Notes: generated from the sequence alone by a model not told the origin. A stretch of 6,585 bases of DNA from Chlorobiota bacterium (GCA_030619415.1 JAUXBM010000101.1:1-6585); one strand, 5' to 3'. Numbered from the stretch's first letter, positions 1-4,993 are shown. Made by a program: numbers and translations.

Positions 1-81
1 GAATTGGGCTGCGAGGTGAAGGCTTTGGGCCGGGGACATATCCAGCGCATCAAGAAAGAGGTTAAAAACGGCAAGGCGTGA
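1..81 (+). CDS. C-terminal end of an unidentified protein (5' end outside window)
   Basis: Frame 1 is open from the first base to a TGA at 79-81, giving 26 residues that end in KKEVKNGKA. The other two forward frames hit stops inside the stretch. The codons look coding, with G or C often in the third position, and the stretch is richer in GC than the intergenic DNA after it. The tail is basic (K/R-rich), as is common at the end of a nucleic-acid-binding or cytoplasmic protein. I do not recognise the family and assign no function. The short length means a chance open frame cannot be fully excluded. Confidence 0.55.
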   Translation, partial: ELGCEVKALGRGHIQRIKKEVKNGKA

Positions 82-99
82 GGATTTCTAATCCCTTTA

Positions 100-131
100 A
101 ACCTATCAGGTCGACCTGGACCTGATAGGTT
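100..131. repeat. Perfect hairpin, 13-bp arms (AACCTATCAGGTC type)
   Basis: The left arm AACCTATCAGGTC (100-112) is the exact reverse complement of the right arm GACCTGATAGGTT (119-131), with a six-base loop. It lies 18 bp after the upstream stop codon. No T-run follows the right arm, so it is not a standard intrinsic terminator, although it could still stall polymerase or protect the 3' end of the upstream mRNA. The core is shared with the hairpin at 168-197, which points to a repeat family rather than a one-off structure. Related AACCTxxCAGGT hairpins are, from memory, frequent between genes in Bacteroidota; this was not checked here. Confidence 0.85.
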
Positions 132-167
132 GAAATACATACAACACAATTTTTAGCATATTCTTCT

Positions 168-197
168 ACCTGTTAGGTTCAAGCCAACCTAACAGGT
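168..197. repeat. Second related hairpin, 12-bp arms (ACCTGTTAGGTT type)
   Basis: The left arm ACCTGTTAGGTT (168-179) pairs perfectly with AACCTAACAGGT (186-197) across a six-base loop. Its arms match those of the hairpin at 100-131 apart from one base pair, and that pair is changed on both arms so pairing is kept. The order of the two arms is reversed relative to the first hairpin. A further partial copy, ACAGGTT, follows directly. No T-run is present. Confidence 0.85.
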
Positions 198-221
198 TAC
201 AGGTTCAAATATTTAGGCAAA

Positions 222-254
222 TGTTAAAAATTTGTTAAAATATTGTTAATCAGT
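222..254. repeat. Three TGTTAA units on an exact 11-bp period
   Basis: TGTTAA occurs at 222, 233 and 244, so successive copies begin exactly 11 bp apart. The first two full units, TGTTAAAAATT and TGTTAAAATAT, agree at nine of eleven positions; the third has decayed after TGTTAA. A-runs phased at about one helical turn tend to bend DNA, and repeated sites on one face of the helix suit cooperative protein binding. It may be an upstream element of the gene at 429. Chance in AT-rich DNA is the main alternative. Confidence 0.5.
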
Positions 255-263
255 AAAATAAAG

Positions 264-318
264 CGCCCGAATTCGGACAGGCGGTGTTTGTAGCCGAACA
301 ATGCCTTCCGGCCTGGTT
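264..318. other. GC-rich patch with nested inverted repeats, possible structured leader or small RNA
   Basis: This patch stands out from the AT-rich flanks. It contains a 10-bp palindrome CCGAATTCGG (267-276), the pair TTCGG (272-276) and CCGAA (294-298), and the pair CAGGC (278-282) and GCCTG (311-315). These pairings partly exclude one another, as in a switching or simply an ambiguous fold. It lies about 110 bp upstream of the start at 429. I do not recognise a known riboswitch or RNA family. Confidence 0.25.
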
Positions 319-366
319 TTCATCCCTCTTCATTTAAATATCAGATATTAAGCAGCTTAAAGTTTT

Positions 367-382
367 TGGCACAGCAATGGTT
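367..382 (+). promoter_or_regulatory. Sigma-54-like promoter candidate
   Basis: TGGCAC at 367-372 is a full match to the -24 element of sigma-54 promoters. At the right distance there is TGGTT (378-382) where TTGCW is expected, so the -12 G is kept but the neighbouring C is T. A start site about 12 bp on would leave a leader of roughly 35 bases before the ATG at 429. The imperfect -12 box makes this tentative. Confidence 0.25.
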
Positions 383-428
383 AATGACTTTCCAGCAATC
401 ATTAATTAATAACTTTAAATTGAATATC

Positions 429-785
429 ATGAAAACAAGAATCACAACTTTAGCAATTTTGCTAGGATTATTTATTTCAACAACTGCCTTCGCAAACGAA
501 CCTGTACCGGCTTCTAAATATGTAGCATCACAGGTGGCCGATTATATCGATGATGAATTGGAATACCCTGAATTTGGAATAACAAGCAGGCATCAGGGTG
601 ATGTAGTCATCCAGGTTTTAATTGAAGAGGATGGCACATTCGACGTGGTACAGGCCAACAGTTTTAATGAAGACATGAAAGACCATGTAATTGAATTGGT
701 GGAGAGCCTTGATTCGGATAAATTTGATCAATACGCCGGACAAACCCTCCTGGTAAAAGTTACCTTCGATCTGAGGCTTTATTAA
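429..785 (+). CDS. Small exported protein with a TonB C-terminal-like domain
   Basis: The protein has 118 residues. Residues 1-22 form a clear signal peptide: MKTR, a hydrophobic core, then an AFA cleavage site before NEPVP. This is why ATG 429 is preferred over the in-frame TTG at 366, which would bury the signal 21 residues in. The remainder (about 36-118) follows the TonB C-terminal domain pattern: a Y-P-E near residue 47, a QGDVVIQVLI strand, the EEDGTF turn, a helix with DMKDHVIELVESL, and a final VKVTFDLRL strand. It lacks the proline-rich spacer and membrane anchor of a real TonB, so it is likely a free periplasmic or exported domain of unknown role rather than an energy transducer. 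It appears to be monocistronic, with a terminator directly after it. Confidence 0.8.
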   Translation: MKTRITTLAILLGLFISTTAFANEPVPASKYVASQVADYIDDELEYPEFGITSRHQGDVVIQVLIEEDGTFDVVQANSFNEDMKDHVIELVESLDSDKFDQYAGQTLLVKVTFDLRLY

Positions 786-805
786 AATATCGAAACTACC
801 TGAAG

Positions 806-839
806 AATCCCGGTCATTTAATTGAGCCGGGATTTTTTT
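806..839 (+). terminator. Intrinsic terminator of the TonB-C-like gene
   Basis: AATCCCGG (806-813) pairs exactly with CCGGGATT (827-834). TCA and TGA inside the loop can extend the stem across a one-base bulge. A run of seven T (833-839) follows. It begins 21 bases after the stop codon at 783-785, as expected for a rho-independent terminator. It separates this gene from the DoxX gene. Confidence 0.9.
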
Positions 840-877
840 ATGGAAATTGGGACATGCACTACTCCTTGCAAGTTTTG

Positions 878-885
878 TATTTTTG
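878..885 (+). promoter_or_regulatory. Bacteroidota-type -7 box TATTTTTG upstream of doxX-like gene
   Basis: TATTTTTG matches the TAnnTTTG consensus of the Bacteroidota primary sigma factor exactly and sits 24 bp before the ATG at 910, leaving a short leader. A TTG -33 partner at the usual distance is not evident; the nearest (847-849 and 866-868) are too far and too near. The box alone is therefore suggestive only. Confidence 0.45.
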
Positions 886-909
886 AAGCCGATTCATTGG
901 TATTCATTC

Positions 910-1329
910 ATGAAAAAAAAGAATTGTTGTACGGATGATTACGGTATAGTCATCAATGTCCTGTTGCTTGCAATGAGGTTGGCTGTGGGAATTTTGATGT
1001 TGACACACGGTGTAGATAAAATGGGTAAGATTATCGAGGGCGATTTTAGTTTTGCCGACCCGATCGGAATTGGTCAGGAATTGTCATTAATGCTCGCGGC
1101 ATTTGCCGAGTTCTTTTGTTCTATCCTGATAATTATCGGCTATAAATCGCGTTTAGCTGCCCTGCCCCTGATTTTTACAATGCTGGTTGCCTTGTTAATT
1201 GCACACAGTGACGATTCTATTTTTGATCATACGAATATCCTGTTATACATTTTTAGCTATGCTATATTGGCCTTTTTGGGTGGAGGGAAATATTCGCTGA
1301 CCTATTACCTGGAGCAAAAAGACACATAA
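910..1329 (+). CDS. DoxX-family inner-membrane protein
   Basis: The protein has 139 residues, a usual length for the family, and about four membrane helices (roughly 12-33, 56-77, 81-99 and 108-124). The DoxX-type signature is visible at the first helix: LAMRLAVGILMLTHGVDKM, with the conserved arginine and the HG-x-x-K end. A second region, AAFAEFFCSILIIIGYKSRLAAL, is also typical. ATG 910 (MKKKNCC) is preferred to the in-frame TTG at 847 because 847 lies upstream of the -7 box and close to the preceding terminator. DoxX proteins are small membrane proteins of poorly defined function, sometimes linked to redox stress or respiratory chains; nothing here narrows that. The gene is 92 bp from the next start, so co-transcription with the regulator is possible. 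Confidence 0.85.
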   Translation: MKKKNCCTDDYGIVINVLLLAMRLAVGILMLTHGVDKMGKIIEGDFSFADPIGIGQELSLMLAAFAEFFCSILIIIGYKSRLAALPLIFTMLVALLIAHSDDSIFDHTNILLYIFSYAILAFLGGGKYSLTYYLEQKDT

Positions 1330-1368
1330 GAAAACTGAAGTATAAATTCCAAACAGCCTCTAAACAAT

Positions 1369-1382
1369 AGAATTTGAATTCT
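1369..1382. promoter_or_regulatory. Palindrome AGAATTtgAATTCT upstream of the TPR-LuxR gene
   Basis: Two six-base arms, AGAATT (1369-1374) and AATTCT (1377-1382), form a 14-bp inverted repeat 39 bp before the ATG at 1422. Its place suits an operator, for example for autoregulation. It is short and AT-rich, and its sequence is not shared with the repeats at 3203-3234. Confidence 0.25.
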
Positions 1383-1421
1383 GTTTACCTTTATGCTTGT
1401 TTTTTGCCACCAATATTCATC

Positions 1422-3173
1422 ATGCGCTCAATAGTTTACATTTTATTACTTCTGTTAATCTGCAATCAGGCCCGATCGCAGGAGAATGTGCTTATTGACA
1501 GCCTGAATGATGCAATTAGAGGCGAGCACGACATTTCTGAGAAGATCGATCTGTATATCGAACTAGGCAATGCATTTGTTGCTGTTGATATTGAGCAGGC
1601 TTTCTCGACGGCAAAAAAGGCGCTTATGCTTGCACGGCAATCAGAAAACGATGAAAGTCAGGGTGCAGTTCATTTGCTGCTTGGGAGCCTTGCCATGCAA
1701 ACGGATAGCGTAATCAAAGCAGAAAAAGAATTTAAACTTGCTATTGATTATTTATCGAATACCGGTTCTTATGATAAATTGATCAAAGCCCATATGCTGC
1801 TCGGTAATCGCTACATCGAAAAAAGCAACTACCCGGAGGCGATGAATCATTATTTACAAGGCATCAGGATTTCAGAAGAAAGCAATACAAATAAGCGGTT
1901 GCCCAATCTGTACAATAACCTCGGCGTAGTTTATATCAATATGAATAAGCCGACAAAGGCACTTGAACTTTATTCAAAAGCGCTTAAATTATTTGAAGAA
2001 TCAGAAGACAGTATAAATGTGGCAGGATCTACAACCAACATTGGATCCATTTACATTCAACTTGGTAATTTCGATATTGCCAGGGATTACTATGTTGAGG
2101 GGCTGTTATTATTTGAGCAAATTGAAAACAAAGCCGGGATGGCGCATGCCCTGTTTAAATTGGGATTGTTGGATGAAATGCAGGATCAAAATGATGGCGC
2201 CCTTGATTATTTACAACAAAGCGTTAATATTCAGCAGACGATGAATGTGAATCCAACAGGGTCTAAAACCATGTTCCTGGCCGAAACATATGTCCATATG
2301 GGGATAAACTACTTCGCCATTCAAAAATTCAGCGAAGCAGAGAAATACCTCGACGAAGGGCTTCAGATAGCCGGGCAAACAAATCAATATTCCATGATTG
2401 CGCTCGCATCGCAGCATTTGAGCGCTGTTCATAAACGGCTTAAAAATTATGAAACAGCATTGGCATTTTACGAAACCTACAAACAGTTTTCTGACAGTAT
2501 TTATAACGAAGAAAATGTAAGAAGGCTCACACAGCTTGAAATGCAATATCAGTTTGAACAAAAGCTCACACAGGCCCGGCTTGAAAAAGAAGTTGAAAAA
2601 CAAAGGAGAAACAGAAATAACCTGATCTATATTTTGCTGATCGCAGGATTGGTATTTGTACTGGTAGTCATTGCCCTGTTGCTAAAGCTGGAAAAGAACA
2701 AAAAAAATAAGGTAGAACTGGAAAGGGCCGGACTTGAAGAAAAGCTGGAACACACCAACAAGGAGATGACCACTTACGTGATGTACCTGCTCCGAAAAAA
2801 TGAATTTATTTTAAGCATCATCGAAAAGCTGAAGAAAACCAGGATAGTCGCCAAGCCTGAAAATCAGAAGGTAATTGCCGAACTTATTAACGAATTAAAA
2901 TCGAATACAGACACGCTTTCATGGGAGGAATTTGAGCTGAGGTTCCAGGAAGTACATACCAATTTTTATACGAGCATTCGAAATAAATTCCCCGATCTCT
3001 CCAGCAATGAAATAAGGATGTGTGCTTTTTTCAGGCTCAATATGACGTCAAAGGAGATTGCTGCAATCACCTACCAGTCTCTAAATAGTATCAAAGTTGC
3101 GCGATACCGGTTGCGTAAAAAACTAAAGCTTTCGCAGGACGACAACCTTATCAGTTTCCTCGCCCAGTTCTAA
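1422..3173 (+). CDS. Transmembrane TPR regulator with C-terminal LuxR-type HTH
   Basis: The protein has 583 residues. ATG 1422 starts a good signal sequence (MRSIVYILLLLLICNQARS, residues 1-19), so it is chosen over the in-frame TTG at 1374. Residues ~41-360 are tetratricopeptide repeats, seen as helix pairs such as LYNNLGVVYINMNKPTKALE (163-182) and the next unit around 203-232. A coiled coil (~362-398) leads to one membrane helix (400-422), then a second charged coiled coil (~423-470) and a LuxR-type HTH (~525-570) with SSNEIRMCAFFRLNMTSKEI and an SIKVARYRLRKKL recognition helix. The expected topology is TPR outside the inner membrane and HTH in the cytoplasm, so it would act as a one-component membrane regulator sensing a periplasmic partner. 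There is no kinase or receiver domain. This architecture is common in Bacteroidota, and ligands are mostly unknown. The next gene downstream, a secreted repeat protein, is a plausible target. Confidence 0.9.
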   Translation: MRSIVYILLLLLICNQARSQENVLIDSLNDAIRGEHDISEKIDLYIELGNAFVAVDIEQAFSTAKKALMLARQSENDESQGAVHLLLGSLAMQTDSVIKAEKEFKLAIDYLSNTGSYDKLIKAHMLLGNRYIEKSNYPEAMNHYLQGIRISEESNTNKRLPNLYNNLGVVYINMNKPTKALELYSKALKLFEESEDSINVAGSTTNIGSIYIQLGNFDIARDYYVEGLLLFEQIENKAGMAHALFKLGLLDEMQDQNDGALDYLQQSVNIQQTMNVNPTGSKTMFLAETYVHMGINYFAIQKFSEAEKYLDEGLQIAGQTNQYSMIALASQHLSAVHKRLKNYETALAFYETYKQFSDSIYNEENVRRLTQLEMQYQFEQKLTQARLEKEVEKQRRNRNNLIYILLIAGLVFVLVVIALLLKLEKNKKNKVELERAGLEEKLEHTNKEMTTYVMYLLRKNEFILSIIEKLKKTRIVAKPENQKVIAELINELKSNTDTLSWEEFELRFQEVHTNFYTSIRNKFPDLSSNEIRMCAFFRLNMTSKEIAAITYQSLNSIKVARYRLRKKLKLSQDDNLISFLAQF

Positions 3174-3202
3174 TTTTATCCTGTTTGCTTTTCCAAACTC
3201 CA

Positions 3203-3234
3203 CCATTCACCGACAAATCCGCTCCATTCGCCGA
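3203..3234. repeat. Direct repeat CCATTC[AG]CCGA with 21-bp period (possible operator)
   Basis: CCATTCACCGA (3203-3213) and CCATTCGCCGA (3224-3234) agree at ten of eleven positions and start 21 bp apart, two turns of the helix. They lie between the regulator's stop (3173) and the -7 box at 3265-3272, so they occupy the usual place of an activator site. The upstream LuxR-type regulator is the natural candidate to bind here, but this is inference from position. Confidence 0.45.
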
Positions 3235-3264
3235 ATTTTGGTTTACAGGCGCTATTTATCACTC

Positions 3265-3272
3265 TATTTTTG
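3265..3272 (+). promoter_or_regulatory. Bacteroidota-type -7 box TATTTTTG for the repeat-protein gene
   Basis: TATTTTTG is an exact TAnnTTTG match, 34 bp before the ATG at 3307. A TTTTG at 3236-3240 is the nearest -33-like element, but the 24-bp gap is slightly long for a strong promoter. That suits a promoter needing an activator, and the direct repeat at 3203-3234 lies just upstream and touches the -33 region. Confidence 0.5.
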
Positions 3273-3306
3273 CATCATGATTTTAACAACAAAAAACAAC
3301 AAAGCC

Positions 3307-3789
3307 ATGAAAACAAATAATTACTCAACCGCTCTTATCGCCATCTTCACCCTTATTTTTTCAGCAAGCGTTTTCGCTTCAGAGATTAACTTTAAAGAAG
3401 AAGCATACATCAATGATATTCCTTTCGATACAGAAATGATTTATAATAATTTGATGAATGAAAACATTGCAGCAACATTTTCATTTAATGATGAAGCATA
3501 CATCAACGATATTCCTTTCGATACAGAAGAAGTCGCAGCAGTTTACTTTGACGAAAACATTGTTTCACTCGATTTTGATGAGGAAACTTATGTTGACGAT
3601 ATCCCTTTCAATACCTCAGCAATTGCAACTGATTATTTATACAAGAATGCGGTGCAGGTGGTTTTCAATTTTGAAAACGAGGAAGAAATTAATGATATTC
3701 CTTTTAATACGCACATGGTTATCCATACTGATCAAACAGATAATTCAGCTGTGTTTTATTCAGCCATTTACACACCCGTTGCATTTTAA
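3307..3789 (+). CDS. Exported four-repeat protein (YINDIPF[DN]T repeats), function unknown
   Basis: The protein has 160 residues. ATG 3307 begins a standard signal peptide (MKTNNYSTALIAIF..., cleavage near VFA/SE at 24-25). The in-frame ORF extends upstream to 3238, but that would put 23 residues before the signal and start ahead of the -7 box. The mature part is nearly all repeats: DIPF occurs at 37-40, 68-71, 98-101 and 130-133, a spacing of 30-32 residues. The unit reads roughly F-x-x-E-x-Y-[IV]-[ND]-D-I-P-F-[DN]-T-x-x-[IV], preceded by a short alternating hydrophobic strand such as AATFSF, VSLDF or VQVVFNF. It is very acidic, with no cysteines and no catalytic motif. I do not recognise a named domain. 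A structural, adhesive, calcium-binding or ligand role is possible but unproven. It lies 133 bp after the TPR-LuxR regulator on the same strand and has its own likely promoter. Confidence 0.8.
   Translation: MKTNNYSTALIAIFTLIFSASVFASEINFKEEAYINDIPFDTEMIYNNLMNENIAATFSFNDEAYINDIPFDTEEVAAVYFDENIVSLDFDEETYVDDIPFNTSAIATDYLYKNAVQVVFNFENEEEINDIPFNTHMVIHTDQTDNSAVFYSAIYTPVAF
3391..3711 (+). repeat. Four in-frame coding repeats of about 93 bp
   Basis: The four copies of the YINDIPF motif are encoded around 3400, 3493, 3586 and 3685. Copies 1 and 2 (3400-3435 and 3493-3528) differ at one of 36 bases, a silent T/C change, and are 93 bp apart. Copies 3 and 4 keep the protein motif but differ at many bases. 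The pattern fits an old repeat array in which copies 1 and 2 were duplicated or converted more recently. Confidence 0.85.
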
Positions 3790-3837
3790 TTTTCGCTTTT
3801 ACCCGGTTTCCCAAATCGTTACCCAAAACGTTCTTAC

Positions 3838-4623
3838 TCAAAACAGCTCAAAAACACCCAACCCAAAAAGAGCAAAATCGTATTTAACCGGATCCTCCGG
3901 ATCGAATCTCCTCAGATTATTCGTCAGTTCTTCAACCGCCTTCCAATCGTTCTGTTTCCTTGATAGCAAATTAAGTTTCCTCGCCACCCTGCCAGAGTGC
4001 ACATCCAGTGGACACATCAGTGCACTTTGTGGAATATTTTTCCAGAGTCCAAAATCAATATCTTTATTGTCCTGTCTTATCATCCATCTTAAAAACATGT
4101 TAATCCTTTTTGCTGCCGAACCTTTTTCAGGATTGGCCAGGTGTTTTTCAGATCTATTCAGATGAGGGTTCATCAGCAGAGCATCCCTCAGTCCGATGAT
4201 TATTCCTTTTATGTTCCCCGTATTTTCAAAACTGCTTATAGCTACTCTTTCTAGTCCTCCCTGGTTTGAGTAAATGTCCTGCAAGGAATTGATTAGGAAC
4301 AGTAAATCATCGCTGTTGAAAGTGCGGTAAACAAAACGCGTGAGTTTTGAAAGGTCGTTGGAAGTGGCGTTCATAATAAAATCGTGTGGCGAATTATCCA
4401 TCAGTTCCACAAGCTCGTTTGCACTTTTAATAATTGCTGTCCGCCGTCCCCACGAAATGAGTGCAGTGAGAAAACCTGCAATTTCTATGTCTTCTTTTTT
4501 ATGGAATAGGTGAGGGATGCTAATCGGATCCGTCACGATAAATGATGGTTGGTTATATTGAAGAACTTTATCGTTAAGAAAAGACTTTACGCTCTTACTA
4601 TTGGTTAGTTGATGCGGCATCAT
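3838..4623 (-). CDS. TIGR02757 / DUF2400 family protein
   Basis: The protein has 261 residues, close to the usual family length. Recognisable family blocks are DPISIPHLFHKKEDIEIAGF (32-51), ISWGRR (56-61), KGSAAKRINMFLRWMIR (167-183), CPLDVHSGRVARKL (204-217), RKQNDWKAVEEL (222-233) and FDPEDPVKYDFALFGLGV (240-257). The function is not established. The PLDVHSGRVARKL block, with D207, resembles the V-D-T-H-x-x-R-V segment of HhH-GPD DNA glycosylases (endonuclease III, MutY), so a DNA-repair-like fold is possible; this is inference. Two adjacent ATG codons (4623 and 4620) could start it, and a -7 box lies one base upstream. It follows the DUF1456 gene on the same strand after a 118-bp gap and converges on the repeat-protein gene 48 bp away. 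Confidence 0.9.
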   Translation of the reverse strand: MMPHQLTNSKSVKSFLNDKVLQYNQPSFIVTDPISIPHLFHKKEDIEIAGFLTALISWGRRTAIIKSANELVELMDNSPHDFIMNATSNDLSKLTRFVYRTFNSDDLLFLINSLQDIYSNQGGLERVAISSFENTGNIKGIIIGLRDALLMNPHLNRSEKHLANPEKGSAAKRINMFLRWMIRQDNKDIDFGLWKNIPQSALMCPLDVHSGRVARKLNLLSRKQNDWKAVEELTNNLRRFDPEDPVKYDFALFGLGVFELF

Positions 4624-4624
4624 T

Positions 4625-4632
4625 CAAAAATA
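4625..4632 (-). promoter_or_regulatory. -7 box TATTTTTG directly against the TIGR02757 start codon
   Basis: Read on the minus strand, TATTTTTG matches TAnnTTTG exactly and ends one base before the first ATG (4623). Transcription would then start a few bases further on, near the second ATG (4620-4618), giving a leaderless or nearly leaderless mRNA. No -33 TTG is visible at the expected distance, so it may be chance in AT-rich DNA. Confidence 0.35.
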
Positions 4633-4674
4633 GCATTAAAGCATCTCATCCTGGTTGTAATTCAGCTTTAAACT

Positions 4675-4698
4675 TTTGCGTCTCCGCGCCTTTGCGTG
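4675..4698. repeat. 8-bp-periodic intergenic repeat (TTTGCGTC / TCCGCGCC / TTTGCGTG)
   Basis: Three 8-bp units lie head to tail: TTTGCGTC (4675-4682), TCCGCGCC (4683-4690) and TTTGCGTG (4691-4698). The GC-rich patch contrasts sharply with the AT-rich gap between the DUF1456 and TIGR02757 genes. Arrays of this kind (on the other strand CACGCAAAG-GCGC-AGAGACGCAAAG-like) are, as far as I recall, scattered between genes in many unrelated bacteria. Their origin and role are not clear to me. Confidence 0.6.
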
Positions 4699-4741
4699 AT
4701 TGGTTTTTTAGGTCAACAGTACTATAATTTACTTTTTTCTG

Positions 4742-4993
4742 TTATTTTTTTATATCGCTTGGTTTCTTTTCCATTGGCCCTCTTTTGTAAATTACCAGGC
4801 CATTTAGAAAGTTTCGCAATATTTGATCTTGCAATTCCATATACTTTGGGTGCCGGTCATTTCTGAAAAATGCACCCAATTCACTTTTGGAGATTTTGTA
4901 ATCCACAAGGCCTAATATTTCGACAATATCGCTATCACGCAATTTTAAAGCCACTCTTAATTTCTTTAAAATATCATTGTTTGAAAGTGCCAT
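4742..4993 (-). CDS. DUF1456 (YehS-like) family protein, single repeat
   Basis: The protein has 83 residues. The start SNNDILKKLRVALKLRDSDI (4-23) and the later FLNGLVIYKRGP (62-73) are characteristic of DUF1456. E. coli YehS carries two copies of this domain in about 156 residues; this protein has one and then a short lysine-rich tail (EKKPSDIKK). The family is small and cytoplasmic, with no proven function. The single ATG at 4993 is supported by the family's usual start a few residues before NDIL. It is divergent from rlmF across 171 bp, in which I found no clear -7 box for either direction. It may share a transcript with the TIGR02757 gene downstream, although the latter has its own possible promoter. 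Confidence 0.85.
   Translation of the reverse strand: MALSNNDILKKLRVALKLRDSDIVEILGLVDYKISKSELGAFFRNDRHPKYMELQDQILRNFLNGLVIYKRGPMEKKPSDIKK

Larger units (their letters stand above)
82..428. other. Long non-coding stretch with repeats and possible regulatory DNA
   Basis: No convincing gene is seen in these 347 bases. The stretch divides into two perfect hairpins (100-131 and 168-197), an AT-rich block with an 11-bp period (222-254), a GC-rich patch of nested inverted repeats (about 264-318), and an AT-rich leader before the next start codon at 429. An in-frame TTG at 366 could extend the downstream gene upstream. The extension would put 21 residues ahead of a good signal peptide, so 366-428 is better read as promoter and leader. 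Each element is listed separately. Confidence 0.7.

Noticed and set aside
366..428. TTG-initiated extension of the TonB-C-like gene
   Set aside because: It would place 21 residues before a good signal peptide and covers a likely promoter and leader.
854..869. ATGCAC...TTGCA as a sigma-54 site before the DoxX gene
   Set aside because: The two elements are one base too far apart and the -24 GG is not complete.
2017..2244. + strand open frame of 75 codons
   Set aside because: Out-of-frame shadow inside the TPR repeats.
2211..2603. Minus-strand open frame of 130 codons
   Set aside because: Lies wholly inside the TPR-LuxR gene; cysteine- and phenylalanine-rich translation typical of an antisense shadow.
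3790..3837. Terminator between the convergent genes at 3789 and 3838
   Set aside because: Only a four-base CGTT/AACG pairing is present, with no T-run; not enough to call.
3458..4165. Long + strand open frame of 235 codons
   Set aside because: It overlaps the repeat-protein gene in another frame and the TIGR02757 gene on the other strand; both have clear family or signal-peptide support, and this translation is low in complexity and unlike any family.
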